This document shows, piece by piece, positions 44,334 through 53,708 of a stretch of 64,000 nt of DNA (position 1 is the stretch's first letter; every line of letters starts with the position of its first letter). The translations under genes were made by a program, and so were the position numbers. The DNA comes from a bacterium (GTDB taxonomy: Bacteria > Bdellovibrionota > Bacteriovoracia > Bacteriovoracales > Bacteriovoracaceae). The notes beneath the pieces are model-generated. The model was not told where the DNA came from, ran no database searches, and saw only the letters and a program-made list of their open reading frames with translations. The stretch lies in assembly GCA_030425045.1 (NCBI GenBank), contig JAUHVL010000002.1, positions 181,066 to 245,065 of the forward strand. Reading direction: 5' to 3'.

Positions 44334-46406
44334 ATGAAAAATTTATTTAAAATCTCTCTTGCATTACTTTTAAGTGACGCTAGTCAAGCTTTTACAACAG
44401 ACGGAAAAGAAAAAATTGTTTTAACTTATCCAGCTTATCGTTGCCAGGATGTAAAAATCGAAAAAACGATTTATCTTGATGAGTTGATTGAGAAAAAAGT
44501 AGGCTTTCGAACAATTAAAAAGATAGTTAAAGTTCCCAAGACGATTATGGTAGATCAATCACTTTGGTATCTAAAGGAAAGTGGTAAAAAATCTGCCAGA
44601 CTATTTGATAAAACTTGTAGATCCTATGGTCCAATCGCAGAGAGATTTGGTGTTGTCCCAAGTATCGCTCACTACGGTTGGGTTTGTGTTGGTTCTCAAG
44701 ATCTAAAGAACCAATCCTATTGGTATACTAAGCAAGAAGGTATTGAAAATGGTAAAATTTACGATAGTAACTGTTTTGAGTGGGCAAATAAATATGGTGA
44801 TGAGTATTACACTTTGGAAAACTACGAAAAAGCCATACGAGTTAAGACGTCAGAGGGTTCTTCTTTAAAAGGTATCTACGATAAGACGGATAAAGGTGCC
44901 CCTTCAGTTGCTTTTAAAGGAGTTCCTTTTGCAAAAGCACCAGTTGGGAAACTAAGGTGGAAACTACCAAAACCAATTGATAACCTTGGACAATTTAATG
45001 CAGATAAGTTTGGGCCTGCATGTCCGCAACCTCTAGGAAAAGATGAGTATATTAAACAAGTTGGAGTGAGTGAAGATTGCCTTCACTTGAATGTTTGGAA
45101 GCCCGTTGTAACAAATGCTAGTAGCAATCTACCTGTTATCGTTTGGATTCATGGTGGTGGTTTAAACTCTGGTGTTAGTCATAAAACATCATATAGAGGA
45201 GCAAGTATGGCTGCTAAAGGCTCTATTTTTGTCAGTATGAATTATCGACTTGGACATTTAGGTTTTTTTGCACACTCTGCTCAAAATAAAAATGAGCCAA
45301 GAGGAAACTATGGCCTATATGACCAAATTGAAGCTTTACGTTGGGTAAAACGAAATATTAAGAACTTTGGAGGTAATCCAAATAATATTACAATTATAGG
45401 AGAGTCAGCTGGTGCTAGTAGTGTTCTCTATCATTTAACTTCAGATAAAACAAAAGGTCTTTTTCACAAAGCGATCATGCAAAGTACTCCTGTCTTGATA
45501 AATCACCCACCTGTCGATGGAAAAAATGAAAGTTCTCCTTATGCATTAACTGCCGTTCAGACTTCGAGCCTCTTGGCCAATAAGCTTGGGTGTAAGAATA
45601 ATGACTCTAAAGTAGAGTTAGATTGTTTAAAAAAATTTCCGGCAAGAAAACTACCTGAACTTGGTAAAACTTTACGTGCAGGGTTTTTTATAGATGATTA
45701 TCTCCATAAAAAGACACCTAGAATTATTGCAACAGAAGAAGGGGGACTCAGACAAATTCCTATTATGATCGGATCAAATGAGGACGAATATACTTTCTTT
45801 GGTAAAGTTCCTCATAAAAGTACAAATGAGTTTCAAAAGTTCTTTATTGACAGTTTTGGTTACGAACTGGCACAAGATCTCCTTGATTTGTATCCCTCAA
45901 GAAATATGACTGAAATGCGAGAGTCTTATATCGATTTTCATACAGACTATATGTTTGGTGTGGATGCAATGTATACGGCATCAACAAATGTAATGATGGG
46001 TAATAAAAATATCTATCATTACCATTTTTCAAGAGTTGCTCCTGGAGCAGAAAGAATCGGTTTAGATGCAGCTCATGGTTTGGAAATACCTTATTTCTTT
46101 GACAATATTCCTGTCGATGATGTTCACGATTTTTATAGTCAAATTGATCATGATATCGCCAGTGATATGTCTCTAAGAATCTTAAATTTTTCCAAAACTG
46201 GAAGCCCAAATACTTTTAAAAGAAGAGATATAAAATGGAACGCTTATACTCCACTTGGAGAAAGTCTCAAGATCGGAGATGATATTACAACCATGTCAGG
46301 ACACTTAGATAAAGAAGCAAGAACACTAATTGAGGCTAAGAAAGTAACCTTGCCGCTTAATGTTCCCCCAATACTGGATAGGTTATTTGAAAGGACTTCA
46401 AAATAA
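44334..46406 (+). CDS. Secreted carboxylesterase (type B) with N-terminal four-Cys domain
   Basis: 690 aa from the ATG at 44334 with AAGGAGG upstream and a signal peptide (residues 1-19). Residues 36-150 form a Cys-containing domain (C37, C95, C118, C147) also found at the end of the beta-helix protein at 48373. Residues 165-680 are a type-B carboxylesterase: oxyanion IHGGGLNSG, EDCLHLNVWKP, nucleophile GESAGASS, and the later acidic and His residues (HGLEIPYFF). It is an exported ester hydrolase. The Cys domain probably binds a surface or polysaccharide (inference). A strong terminator follows. Confidence 0.92.
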   Translation: MKNLFKISLALLLSDASQAFTTDGKEKIVLTYPAYRCQDVKIEKTIYLDELIEKKVGFRTIKKIVKVPKTIMVDQSLWYLKESGKKSARLFDKTCRSYGPIAERFGVVPSIAHYGWVCVGSQDLKNQSYWYTKQEGIENGKIYDSNCFEWANKYGDEYYTLENYEKAIRVKTSEGSSLKGIYDKTDKGAPSVAFKGVPFAKAPVGKLRWKLPKPIDNLGQFNADKFGPACPQPLGKDEYIKQVGVSEDCLHLNVWKPVVTNASSNLPVIVWIHGGGLNSGVSHKTSYRGASMAAKGSIFVSMNYRLGHLGFFAHSAQNKNEPRGNYGLYDQIEALRWVKRNIKNFGGNPNNITIIGESAGASSVLYHLTSDKTKGLFHKAIMQSTPVLINHPPVDGKNESSPYALTAVQTSSLLANKLGCKNNDSKVELDCLKKFPARKLPELGKTLRAGFFIDDYLHKKTPRIIATEEGGLRQIPIMIGSNEDEYTFFGKVPHKSTNEFQKFFIDSFGYELAQDLLDLYPSRNMTEMRESYIDFHTDYMFGVDAMYTASTNVMMGNKNIYHYHFSRVAPGAERIGLDAAHGLEIPYFFDNIPVDDVHDFYSQIDHDIASDMSLRILNFSKTGSPNTFKRRDIKWNAYTPLGESLKIGDDITTMSGHLDKEARTLIEAKKVTLPLNVPPILDRLFERTSK

Positions 46407-46468
46407 TCGGCATTTAATAGAAGCTTTAAGAGATTAATAAAGTTCTTTAATAACCGATTAATAAAAGG

Positions 46469-46498
46469 AGAGTTCCCCAAAAAGGGAACTCTTTTTTT
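46469..46498 (+). terminator. Rho-independent terminator after the carboxylesterase
   Basis: AGAGTTCCC (46469-46477) pairs with GGGAACTCT (46484-46492) around CAAAAA, followed by a T7 run. This is the textbook intrinsic terminator shape, 62 bases after the esterase stop. Confidence 0.9.
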
Positions 46499-46596
46499 AT
46501 GAGTATAAGAGCTAAGAGTTTATAATTTATATGCTTTTAACTTCGTCTTTATACTTTGCTCAAGAGTTCTATTATAAGAAAAATAATCTTTCTTAG

Positions 46597-46734
46597 CTTA
46601 ATTCTCAAAACTACACTGGAATCAGTGAATATTGTCCAAAAAAAGGTGATGGAAAAATCGATTATGAGGATTTCAATAAGAGTAGAAAGACTGATTTAAG
46701 TCTCTTAATAATAGAACATAGCATAGCTTATTAA
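46597..46734 (+). pseudogene. Possible remnant of a gene with an EF-hand-like end
   Basis: This 341-base gap (46407-46747) contains, beyond the terminator, a 45-codon open stretch without a start codon reading ...GISEYCPKKGDGKIDYEDF..., which resembles an EF-hand calcium loop (GDGKIDYEDF), then KSRKTDLSLL and a stop. A stop lies just upstream in the same frame. It may be the decayed tail of a calcium-binding secreted protein, or coincidence. The rest of the gap shows nothing recognisable. Confidence 0.25.
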
Positions 46735-46747
46735 GAGTAATTCTGAA

Positions 46748-48046
46748 TTAAAGTTGGTTCGAAAATAAAAAGTTCAACATTAATTGCTCTTGCTCTTTGG
46801 GCCAAATTAAATGATTTAATTTGGCTCTTTGTTGGTCACAAATAAAATCATTTTTTTCTCCCATTAAAGCTTTTCTTCCTTGAAACGCACCAATTTTCTT
46901 TGAAAAACCTTGATTACTCGATTGTCCATTTTGCTGCATTCTTTGAAATATTTTTCTTCGATTTTTAAATTCTTCATTATGCTGCATTCTTTGAAACATT
47001 TTCATTTTGTTGTCATCTTTATCAGACTTGCCCATTTTTTCTCTCATTTTTCTAAAACGTTGAAATCGTTCCATGCGATTTTGTTTTGTTTGGTCACCTT
47101 GAGTGGCTATAAAACTGGGTTTTTTGTTTGTTTGAGTAGTCTCCATACAATGTTGAGTAATTTGATTTCCCTGAACGATGAGTCTTTTAACTGATCTATT
47201 AGAAAGCTGATTTTTTAAAATATTTTCCCAGCGTTCAATTGAAATAGTATCGGATTTTAGATTGAAATGAGAGGATTGTTGCTCATTGCATGCGAGAATG
47301 TCACAACTATGTCCGACAAGCATGATGGGTAAATTCGATCTAAAATTTAATGTTGGTTTACATGCTTGGCCATTCTCATAGCTACGATGGAAAGGACTAC
47401 TTGCACTAAAAGAAACGACTCCAGCAATTCGATGGCCTGCAGGAGAGGGATATTTTTCTCTAATCATCCCATAAAGTTGAGAGAAGAAACCTCCTTCAGA
47501 CCAACCCATCATATAGATCCTTTTAGTATCAACTGAACCTTTGGCAACAATAGTTTGAATTAATTTATCCATATCAGCGATATCTGGATTACTGGAATGA
47601 ATATTAAAATCCCACCAGTAGGAATCAATATGTCGTCCATCATGATAACCACCAAAAGGCATTTTTACGTTCCTTGCCTGCAAGGCAATTAAATGAAACC
47701 TTTGTGATCTCGCTTTTGTTGCTAATGAAGTACTACGATAAAGATTTTTAACGTCGCCACCCCCCCCATGTAACCAAATGACAAGCGGAAGTTTATCAGT
47801 GTTACCAACTGGTGGATTGTATTCACAATAATAACGTTTTTCAGCTTTAGAGTTTAAAAAAAATTTTGCTTCTCCGTCTTGATAACAAGACTCTGGTTTA
47901 TCAGAAGGTTCATGGATTTTGGACCCGTTTCTATCGTGGCATTGAATTGAGGGGCCGCAGCTTGCCAGTGGAACAGAAGCACAAATTTTATCTACTTCTT
48001 TAGCTTGCAGGGAAATTATTAAAATCAAGTTGAATAAAAAAATCAT
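46748..48046 (-). CDS. Secreted alpha/beta hydrolase, PHB-depolymerase/feruloyl-esterase-like, with a charged repeat insertion
   Basis: 432 aa with a signal peptide (MIFLFNLILIISLQA). Residues 60-300 are an alpha/beta hydrolase: oxyanion WLHGGGGDVK, nucleophile GWSEGGFF, as in LpqC-like esterases, with late VGHSCDI. Around residues 310-390 is a Met/Arg/Gln/Phe-rich insertion built on FQRM/FQRF repeats (MERFQRFRKMREKMG, MKMFQRMQHNEEF, KIFQRMQQNG), unlike the catalytic domain. The final ~35 residues close the fold. It would act outside the cytoplasm. It faces away from the beta-helix gene. Confidence 0.78.
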   Translation of the reverse strand: MIFLFNLILIISLQAKEVDKICASVPLASCGPSIQCHDRNGSKIHEPSDKPESCYQDGEAKFFLNSKAEKRYYCEYNPPVGNTDKLPLVIWLHGGGGDVKNLYRSTSLATKARSQRFHLIALQARNVKMPFGGYHDGRHIDSYWWDFNIHSSNPDIADMDKLIQTIVAKGSVDTKRIYMMGWSEGGFFSQLYGMIREKYPSPAGHRIAGVVSFSASSPFHRSYENGQACKPTLNFRSNLPIMLVGHSCDILACNEQQSSHFNLKSDTISIERWENILKNQLSNRSVKRLIVQGNQITQHCMETTQTNKKPSFIATQGDQTKQNRMERFQRFRKMREKMGKSDKDDNKMKMFQRMQHNEEFKNRRKIFQRMQQNGQSSNQGFSKKIGAFQGRKALMGEKNDFICDQQRAKLNHLIWPKEQEQLMLNFLFSNQL

Positions 48047-48372
48047 AAAGTCATCTCCAAATTAATTTTATTTTAACCTAATTTATTAATTAACTTAATT
48101 GTGGCAGGAGTTGTTTTATAATTTAATTATAATAAAGCTAAAAACCGACTTATAAGTTCTAGTAGGTAATCTCATTATTATTTTATTCTACGAGCAGAAA
48201 TATCCTCTAGTTCCCTTTTCGTTTCTTTAAAAAACGAAAATACTCTTGAAATTATGCGTATTTCCTTTAAAAAACAGTTACTTACAATCATACAAAAATA
48301 AACTTTTTTGCCTACAAGTCAGATGTTTAAAACGTCAAAGAAGTATGAAAGTTCACTCAAAAGGGAGGGATA
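48047..48372. other. 326-bp intergenic region between two divergent secreted-protein genes
   Basis: AT-rich, with no ORF of note. It holds a hairpin TTTTCGTTT...AAACGAAAA (48216-48240) and, near the right end, an AAGGGAGGG ribosome-binding site for the gene at 48373. It presumably holds the two divergent promoters; no specific boxes were assigned. Confidence 0.5.
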
Positions 48373-49935
48373 ATGAAAAAGCTATTTTGGTTAATTTTCT
48401 TATTGTTTAATATTGATAGTATGGCGCTTCCGGCATTGTGTAATGATCCTAGCATTGTTTGTAAAGATGCCAATCATTGGAATTCTGATCCAACTACTCC
48501 TATAACTTCTGCAGATGTAAAAAGAGCGATTATAGATGCAAGAGATGGTTTTGCTAACGTTGCTAACATAGATAACAACGTTAGTTTTGATTATCTGTAT
48601 TTTCCAGCTCCTTCAGGTCCAATAAATTATCCATTAGATGAAAGGGTTAGATTTACAGGCCAATTGAAAATGATAGGTGACCCCGATGTTACCTTGTGGG
48701 CAAGTCCTGTTAACCATACTGAATCTGATGAGTTGAAAAAATATATTGATGTTAAAGCACCAAATAATGAAATTGATATTCGTAATTTAAGGTTTGAAAA
48801 CTTATCATTACGAATTGATGGACGCATAGACGAAGAAGATACAACTCGTGTCACATCAATCCATTTTGAAAATAATCATTTTAAGAATCAAGAAACTAGA
48901 GCTTTGATACCTCAAAGTTCATATAGTTCGGGTATATGGGATCATCATGTCACGATATACCATGCCTCAAAAGTAACGATTAGAAATAATGAGTTTGTTA
49001 GAGATATAAGCTCTTTTGGTCGAGGAGTCTTCTTACAAAGTGTATATAATGTCGATATTTCTAATAATGACTTTAAAGGCTACTATGTTACTGCAATGAA
49101 TATAATTGGTATATATGACAATGGTTTATACTCCTCCCAAAATATTAATATAGTAAATAATAATATTCACCGTCATGACGGGGCTAGTTTCCCCGAAGAC
49201 CATGGATTGTACGCTTGGGGATATTATAATCTTTTAGTAGAAAATAATAATTTCTCTGGGTGGAGTAGTACGGCTTGTGGAATGGCAATTAACGCTAAAA
49301 ATGCCAAAAGAACAATTATAAAAAATAATAAAATTACAGACTCTGGGATTTTGGTTGCGGTTGATGCTTCTAAAGAACCACAATTACTAGAAAATACATA
49401 TATTCATGGAAATATAATTGGTTTGAATGGCAGAACTATTCTTCATGATCTTAGCTATTGTGGAGATAATTACCAAAATTTATCTATTTATTATTCTTCA
49501 GACTCAGGTGTTCAAGCTAATAACCTTTATGTCTACGACAATATTATTTCAGATAGAATTGTTGATACTGCAAACAATAATAGTATTACTCAATGGAATA
49601 ATCTAAAGTATGTTATCGTTGACACTAGTCCTGATTGGAGGTGTGCGACTATATCAGCCACACAGAGTATATGGTATCAAGTCGATGCCGGTATCTCTAC
49701 AGCTAGTATATTTAATGGTACATGCCAAAACTATGGTAAGGTTATTGGCCCTAGACTCTATAGTCGTCCTAGTTATCCCGGTTGGGCGTGCTTTAATTAT
49801 TTAAATGAAAATAAAAGTTTTTGGTTTCAGAGTTCTTCACTTCCTCTTTTAAGTAATCATGAAGGTGATGTGAACTTTCCAGGCAGTGATTATTTAAATG
49901 GTTCAAGTTTTAATGGTAAATGTACAGATTATTGA
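48373..49935 (+). CDS. Secreted right-handed parallel beta-helix protein with C-terminal four-Cys domain
   Basis: 520 aa with a signal peptide (MKKLFWLIFLLFNIDSMA). Residues 80-410 show the repeated Asn-rich turns of a parallel beta-helix (NNEFVRD, ISNNDFKG, IVNNNIHRH, VENNNFSG, IIKNNKITD), as in polysaccharide lyases and Pec-like surface proteins. Residues 417-520 carry C424, C451, C473 and C517 in a domain matching the esterase at 44334. No catalytic residues for a lyase can be assigned with confidence. Likely polysaccharide binding or cleavage at the cell surface. It ends overlapping the TetR gene by seven bases. Confidence 0.82.
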   Translation: MKKLFWLIFLLFNIDSMALPALCNDPSIVCKDANHWNSDPTTPITSADVKRAIIDARDGFANVANIDNNVSFDYLYFPAPSGPINYPLDERVRFTGQLKMIGDPDVTLWASPVNHTESDELKKYIDVKAPNNEIDIRNLRFENLSLRIDGRIDEEDTTRVTSIHFENNHFKNQETRALIPQSSYSSGIWDHHVTIYHASKVTIRNNEFVRDISSFGRGVFLQSVYNVDISNNDFKGYYVTAMNIIGIYDNGLYSSQNINIVNNNIHRHDGASFPEDHGLYAWGYYNLLVENNNFSGWSSTACGMAINAKNAKRTIIKNNKITDSGILVAVDASKEPQLLENTYIHGNIIGLNGRTILHDLSYCGDNYQNLSIYYSSDSGVQANNLYVYDNIISDRIVDTANNNSITQWNNLKYVIVDTSPDWRCATISATQSIWYQVDAGISTASIFNGTCQNYGKVIGPRLYSRPSYPGWACFNYLNENKSFWFQSSSLPLLSNHEGDVNFPGSDYLNGSSFNGKCTDY

Positions 49936-50582
49936 TTTAAAAAATCTTGTGGACGATTTTGAATAAAGCTAATAATAGCCCTTGTATGCATACACAGGGC
50001 CTTTTTTATATGCTCGGTAGATAAATGTGGTTGATTTTTACATTTCTCTTTCATTGTAGGAGTACAAGAACAAAGCCCAAGATGAACAATATTGGAAAAA
50101 ATCATACGCACGGCCCAGTCTCTCGCCTCTAGTGGGATCGATTCACCAACCGTTTGAGTAATCTTTTTCATAAAAGCTTTGTGACCAGGAGGGCCCATTT
50201 CTTCTTCCTCTTGGCACATCATCTCAGGTGGAATAGTAACCTCGTCACTTAGAAAGATCTTAAAGGTATTCATCATGGCCGGACCATTTTCTATAAAAAA
50301 CTGAAAGACTTTCGCCGTTAGCTCTTCAAGAGAAAGGGATTCTTCTTTGGCCAGGGCTTCAATATTAGATGCCAACCAGTCGTGATTGTGAGCGAAGACT
50401 TGGAGGTAAAGATTATCTTTATTATCAAAATGGTAATTAATGGCTGAGAGGTTTACTTCGGCTTGCCTAGCTATTTCTCTAACAGAAGTACCACTAAAAC
50501 CGTGACGTGCAAAAAGTCTTGCGGCCACTTCGATAATTTTTTCTTTTGTATCTTTTTGTTCTCTCATTTCTTTAGGAGACAT
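49929..50582 (-). CDS. TetR/AcrR-family transcriptional repressor
   Basis: 217 aa. N-terminal HTH (IIEVAARLFARHGFSGTSVREIARQAEVNLSAINYHFDNKD in the usual TetR order, cited here by its core GTSVREIARQAEV). The C-terminal ligand domain resembles CecR/YbiH-type regulators (GPAMMNTFKIFLSDEV). Two ATGs are close; the later one fits the coupling to the RND gene. It is the last gene of the tolC-RND operon, and a palindrome before tolC (55163-55182) is its probable operator, giving autoregulation by the drug or metabolite it binds. Confidence 0.9.
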   Translation of the reverse strand: MSPKEMREQKDTKEKIIEVAARLFARHGFSGTSVREIARQAEVNLSAINYHFDNKDNLYLQVFAHNHDWLASNIEALAKEESLSLEELTAKVFQFFIENGPAMMNTFKIFLSDEVTIPPEMMCQEEEEMGPPGHKAFMKKITQTVGESIPLEARDWAVRMIFSNIVHLGLCSCTPTMKEKCKNQPHLSTEHIKKALCMHTRAIISFIQNRPQDFLNQ

Positions 50583-53500
50583 GACTTTTCTCCTTTAAGT
50601 TAATATTATTTTTTGATTTTAAAAACAATCTTTCAGTTAAACTACTGACATCTTCTAATATCGCATAGGCACAAGGGACCCAAACAAGGGTAAGAATTGT
50701 TCCACTCGTTAAACCCCAGGCCATGGCCAACGTCATAGGAATTAAAATGGCATCACTTCCGCCAATTCCATAGGCCGTTGGAATAAGACCAGAAATGGTC
50801 GTTAATGAGGTAACCATAACAGCACGTAGTCTTAAACCTGAAGCGCGAGCAAGAATCTGGTTAAAGGGAAGTTTTCCTTCCTCTCGCATCTGGTCGATAA
50901 AACTAATGAGTACAATTCCAGAGTTTACAATAATACCACCAAGACCGATGATTCCAATCAGCGCCATAAAACTAATAGGTCTGCCGTGAAAGAAAAAGGC
51001 GACACTAAAACCTAAGAGCCCTAAGGGAATTGTCGTCATGATAATCATTGGACGAATAAAACTTTTAAAAAGAAAAACAAGCAGGGCAAAAATGCCAATT
51101 AATGATAAAACTAAGGCCTGATAGAGACTATCCATCGATTCTTTCGTACTCTCAGCGGCCCCTCCAAAAACTAAACTCACCCCGGGAAACTCTGATCGAT
51201 ACTGATTATAGAGATCACTCAACTTAGCGTTAACGACTACGGGAGTGGTAATATCCTCATTCACATCTCCCGTGAGCGTTTTTGAGCGTTTGAAATCAAA
51301 TCTTTTAATTTGAGGGCTTCCTTCATTAATAGAAAAGGTGGCAAAGCTATTGAGTGGAACGAGGTTTCCTCTCCCATCAAGAATGGAAATACTTCCTAGA
51401 TCATCGAGATTTTTTCTTTGTCCTTCTTTAAAGCGAACGATGAGATCCACATCTTTGTTATTGAGAGTGACTGTAGAAATTCTTCGACCACTAATCGCGG
51501 CCCTTACTGTCGAGCCAATATTATTAATATCGAGACCGAGGCGATCTGCTTTTTGGTAGTCAATATTGACAAATATTTCATCATCTCCAATCACATCATC
51601 AATTCTTAAATCACTTACCCCATTTATTTTTGAAAGCTCAGCGCTAATTTTATTAATCAGTCCATAGAGTTTTGACTTATCATTTGATCTAAAGGTCGCT
51701 TCGATATCATTTCCAACGGGAGGGCCATTTACCATGGCCTCAAAAGAAAGTGAGGTGACTTCTTGTGGGGGAGTGATGGTTCTGAGTTTTTCAATCATCT
51801 CAGTATGGGGAATATTAAATTTAGCATAATCATTAACATAAATTGAAATCATGCCAACATTATTACCTTCTTTTCCTTTGGGATCATTCATATCCATTCT
51901 GGCGACACCGGCCCTGGCGACAAGGTGAGTAACTTGATCACCAAGTAGAGTTTTGATATCTTGACTGATTTTTTCAATTGTTTGATCGGAGCTTTTAAGA
52001 CGATAGCCTTTTTTCATTTCCACTCTCGCCACATACATTTCTGTTTGATCAGGGGGAAATAAAATGAACTTATTAGCAAAGCCCATCATATAAAAACTAA
52101 AAACAATGATGCCACTAAAAACTATAGTGATCCAATAACGTTTTTGCACAATAAAAGACATGAACTTTTCAAAACGCGCTTCAAAGTGAGAAAACCAATC
52201 AGACTTTCCATCTTCTTTTACCGCTTTTACATTTCCACCAGCAAGTTTCAATCTCATGGGAAGAAAAAAGAAACTTTCAAAGAGAGAAAGTACCAGAGAT
52301 AGGGAAACCACAATGGGAATCCATTTAATAAATTTACCCATCACTCCTTTTGTTACAAGCATAGGCATAAAGGCAGCAATGGTTGTAAAAGCCGTGGCGG
52401 TAATGGGGAGCCAAAGTTGAGCAATCGATGTTCTGGCCGCTTCCATGGGATCCATTCCCTCTCGCCTTAAGCGAGTGAAATTTTCACTAATGACAACGGA
52501 GTTATCGACGAGCATCCCAAGGGCAATCACCAAGGCCAAAATGGTAATGGTATCAATATTCATACCGTAATAGGGCATCAACCCTAATGTTCCAAAAATG
52601 GCAATCGGTAAGGACATGGAGGCCACAAGACCAATTTTTCCCGGAAGAAAAATGAAAAGAAAAAGAATAACCAGAAGAAGTCCACTTATAGCATTACTAA
52701 AAAGCACATCAACACGATTTTTAACTTTTAAACTTTCATTATTATAAATTTTAAAAGCATATTCTGGATATTCACTTCGAAAATACTCGAGTTTTTGATC
52801 GACCTCATCAACCATGGCAATCGTATCGGCACCTGCTTTTTTGGTGACCACGAGAAGAGTTGCCTCATTTCCATTATGACGAGCGAGAGTGGTGATTTCT
52901 TCTTCGTCATCTTTTACCTCGGCAATATCTTTCAAAAGAACCGTTTGACCAGAGAAGTTTGAACGTATAACCACGTTGTCGAGTTCTTCTTTATTCTTAA
53001 TTTTCCCTTCAACACGCACAAGCCTTTGAGTTTCAGGCTCACGAACGGCACCACCTGGAGTGTTGGTATTTCGAGAATTGATTTTTCTTAACACTTCGTC
53101 CATGGAAATATGCTGTGTTTGCATTTTTTTTAGATCGAGCTCTATTTGAAAGGCCCGTTCAGCATAACCGACAAGCCTTACTTCTTTTATTCGTTTATCG
53201 TCTTCTAATTCTTCTTTTAAAAGATCTGAAATAAGATCTCTTTTTCTGTTTGTATTAACGCCCTCTACGGCAATTTCAATAACAGGAAATTCTTCACTTT
53301 TCATTTCCGTAAATTTTGGAGGATCAACGAGATCAGCGGGAAGATCATTGGTTCGATCTACGGCCTTTTGAATTTCATCCATGGTATCTTTAACGATGAC
53401 TTTAGGATCATCAATATCAACTCTGACAATAATAGTAGAAAGGCCAGCTTGAGAAATCGATCTTGTATCTTTTAGGCCAGTCACACCTCTTATTTCATCT

Positions 53501-53706
53501 TCGATTGGCTTGGTGATTTTTGTTTCAATATCTTCAGCTGTGGCGCCATCATAAGAAGTGACGATGGTGGCGACACCCATCTCAACGGCAGGGAAGCTTT
53601 CCACATTCATTCTCTTAAGGCCCATAAACCCCATGATCACCACACCAATGGTAAGAACGAGAGTGAACTTATAATTCTTTATAAAAAATTCGCTAAGAGC
53701 TTGCAT
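50572..53706 (-). CDS. RND efflux transporter (AcrB/MdtB-like inner-membrane pump)
   Basis: 1044 aa, the expected length. Twelve TM helices with two large periplasmic loops. TM4 reads GMLVDNSVVISENF, so the Asp pair of AcrB-type proton relays is Asp-Asn here; the TM11 equivalent is GGIIVNSGIVLIS. It takes substrates from the periplasm or inner membrane. It follows tolC and precedes tetR in an operon, and its stop overlaps the tetR start. No membrane-fusion (adaptor) gene lies with it. Confidence 0.94.
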   Translation of the reverse strand: MQALSEFFIKNYKFTLVLTIGVVIMGFMGLKRMNVESFPAVEMGVATIVTSYDGATAEDIETKITKPIEDEIRGVTGLKDTRSISQAGLSTIIVRVDIDDPKVIVKDTMDEIQKAVDRTNDLPADLVDPPKFTEMKSEEFPVIEIAVEGVNTNRKRDLISDLLKEELEDDKRIKEVRLVGYAERAFQIELDLKKMQTQHISMDEVLRKINSRNTNTPGGAVREPETQRLVRVEGKIKNKEELDNVVIRSNFSGQTVLLKDIAEVKDDEEEITTLARHNGNEATLLVVTKKAGADTIAMVDEVDQKLEYFRSEYPEYAFKIYNNESLKVKNRVDVLFSNAISGLLLVILFLFIFLPGKIGLVASMSLPIAIFGTLGLMPYYGMNIDTITILALVIALGMLVDNSVVISENFTRLRREGMDPMEAARTSIAQLWLPITATAFTTIAAFMPMLVTKGVMGKFIKWIPIVVSLSLVLSLFESFFFLPMRLKLAGGNVKAVKEDGKSDWFSHFEARFEKFMSFIVQKRYWITIVFSGIIVFSFYMMGFANKFILFPPDQTEMYVARVEMKKGYRLKSSDQTIEKISQDIKTLLGDQVTHLVARAGVARMDMNDPKGKEGNNVGMISIYVNDYAKFNIPHTEMIEKLRTITPPQEVTSLSFEAMVNGPPVGNDIEATFRSNDKSKLYGLINKISAELSKINGVSDLRIDDVIGDDEIFVNIDYQKADRLGLDINNIGSTVRAAISGRRISTVTLNNKDVDLIVRFKEGQRKNLDDLGSISILDGRGNLVPLNSFATFSINEGSPQIKRFDFKRSKTLTGDVNEDITTPVVVNAKLSDLYNQYRSEFPGVSLVFGGAAESTKESMDSLYQALVLSLIGIFALLVFLFKSFIRPMIIMTTIPLGLLGFSVAFFFHGRPISFMALIGIIGLGGIIVNSGIVLISFIDQMREEGKLPFNQILARASGLRLRAVMVTSLTTISGLIPTAYGIGGSDAILIPMTLAMAWGLTSGTILTLVWVPCAYAILEDVSSLTERLFLKSKNNINLKEKSHVS

Positions 53707-53708
53707 AA

